From JBEVMS01 sp040508515 (GTDB lineage Bacteria; Pseudomonadota; Gammaproteobacteria; Xanthomonadales; Rhodanobacteraceae): a DNA stretch of 5,955 nt. The notes under the pieces are model-generated. The model had not been told where the DNA came from and made no database searches. It saw only the letters and a list, made by a program, of their open reading frames with translations. Both the position numbers and the translations under genes were made by a program. The stretch covers positions 1 through 5,955 of the forward strand of contig JBEVMS010000002.1 in the NCBI GenBank assembly GCA_040508515.1, written 5' to 3'. This document shows positions 5,586 through 5,955 of this stretch, one piece after another. Numbering within the stretch: position 1 is the first letter of the stretch; each line of letters opens with the position of its first letter.

Positions 5586-5713
5586 TGTCGCGCAGCGCCT
5601 GCTGCTTCATAATGGCGTGGCATTCATTACGCTGCGTTGCTTGGCGTACGGGTTTGACTCGCTGAGCCGACGGCGAGCGTTTCCCGAATCTGATCAGAAA
5701 ATAGGCGTTTGAT

Positions 5714-5955
5714 TTATTCACGCCAATAAGCTGCGCGCAACACGCGCTCGCGTGATTCCCACCGTGGCGGGGCCGCGACCGGCAGCAGCAACTCAATCGC
5801 TCCGCTGTCGGCGGTATTTAACCAAGCTATGCCGGCCTCTCGATAACGTGCCAATACCTGCGCATGCGGATGACCGAAGCGGTTGCGCCAGCCGGCCGAG
5901 ATCAAGGCCAGCCTAGGCTGCGCTACTGCCAGCAGTGCCGGCGAGGATGAACTGC
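5714..5955 (-). CDS. comEC: DNA internalization competence protein ComEC/Rec2, C-terminal end (5' part outside window)
   Basis: The frame is open from the right edge to TAA 5716-5714, giving 79 visible residues. The TTG at 5905 is internal, because the frame continues upstream as SSSSPALLAVAQPRLALIS. The segment SAGWRNRFGHPH followed by VLARYREAG and LNTADSGAI is the characteristic end of the ComEC C-terminal metallo-beta-lactamase-like domain; the preceding SSSSP normally follows its GHHGS metal-binding motif. ComEC is the inner-membrane channel for single-stranded DNA during natural transformation, and this soluble domain is thought to degrade the non-transported strand. The gene points toward oxdC on the same strand but stops 509 bp short of it. 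No strong terminator is visible after the stop. Confidence 0.88.
   Translation of the reverse strand, partial: SSSSPALLAVAQPRLALISAGWRNRFGHPHAQVLARYREAGIAWLNTADSGAIELLLPVAAPPRWESRERVLRAAYWRE

Larger units (their letters stand above)
5205..5713. other. Intergenic region between comEC and oxdC
   Basis: This is a 509-bp stretch with no supported gene. A minus-strand open frame from 5796 to 5422 starts inside comEC and yields a Cys/Arg/Ser-rich product with no known domain. Its shorter version from ATG 5610 has no ribosome binding site. The half nearer oxdC should hold the oxdC promoter and leader; no clean -35/-10 pair could be picked. Besides the elements listed separately, there is a 10-bp palindrome CGGCATGCCG at 5370-5379, and a GCGTA/TACGC inverted repeat with a 6-nt loop near 5494-5509. 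Confidence 0.55.

Noticed and set aside
5422..5796. Minus-strand open frame between comEC and oxdC
   Set aside because: It starts inside comEC in another frame, has an unlikely composition, and neither its first nor its internal ATG has a ribosome binding site.

Overview
The window looks like chromosomal DNA from a GC-rich proteobacterium. The protein sequences have a gammaproteobacterial (Lysobacterales/Xanthomonadales, for example Rhodanobacteraceae) or Burkholderiales flavour. This placement rests on remembered family resemblance, not on a search. There are no RNA genes, CRISPR arrays, insertion sequences or phage genes. Two genes are cut by the window edges: a methyltransferase-regulatory-domain protein on the left (+ strand) and the C-terminus of the competence protein ComEC on the right (- strand).

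Layout, left to right: (1) 1-774 (+), C-terminal part of a class I SAM-methyltransferase-type protein. (2) 775-1219, a 445-bp gap with an AT-rich inverted repeat and, nearer the next gene, a cluster of ATGCGG/CCGCAT repeats. (3) 1220-2218 (+), a LysR-family regulator whose sequence resembles the CbbR subgroup and which starts with TTG. (4) A strong hairpin whose loop holds the lysR stop codon; it separates lysR from the convergent minus-strand genes. (5) A minus-strand cluster transcribed right to left: oxdC (5204-3942, Tat-exported bicupin oxalate decarboxylase), mntH (3850-2552, Nramp Mn2+/H+ symporter) and tatA (2473-2246, Tat translocase subunit). (6) 5205-5713, a 509-bp gap holding the probable oxdC leader, an AT-rich patch and a dense cluster of ATTG/CAAT palindromes. 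(7) 5714-5955 (-), the end of comEC.

The most interesting feature is the oxdC-mntH-tatA cassette, because the three products fit one job. Oxalate decarboxylase needs manganese in its cupin sites. This one carries a twin-arginine signal peptide, so it should fold and take up metal in the cytoplasm before export. MntH would supply the manganese and the extra TatA could raise Tat export capacity. The predicted result is a self-contained module for making a manganese-loaded, periplasmic oxalate-degrading and proton-consuming enzyme. The gene order, twin-arginine signal and metal ligands are visible in the sequence. The functional coupling is inference.
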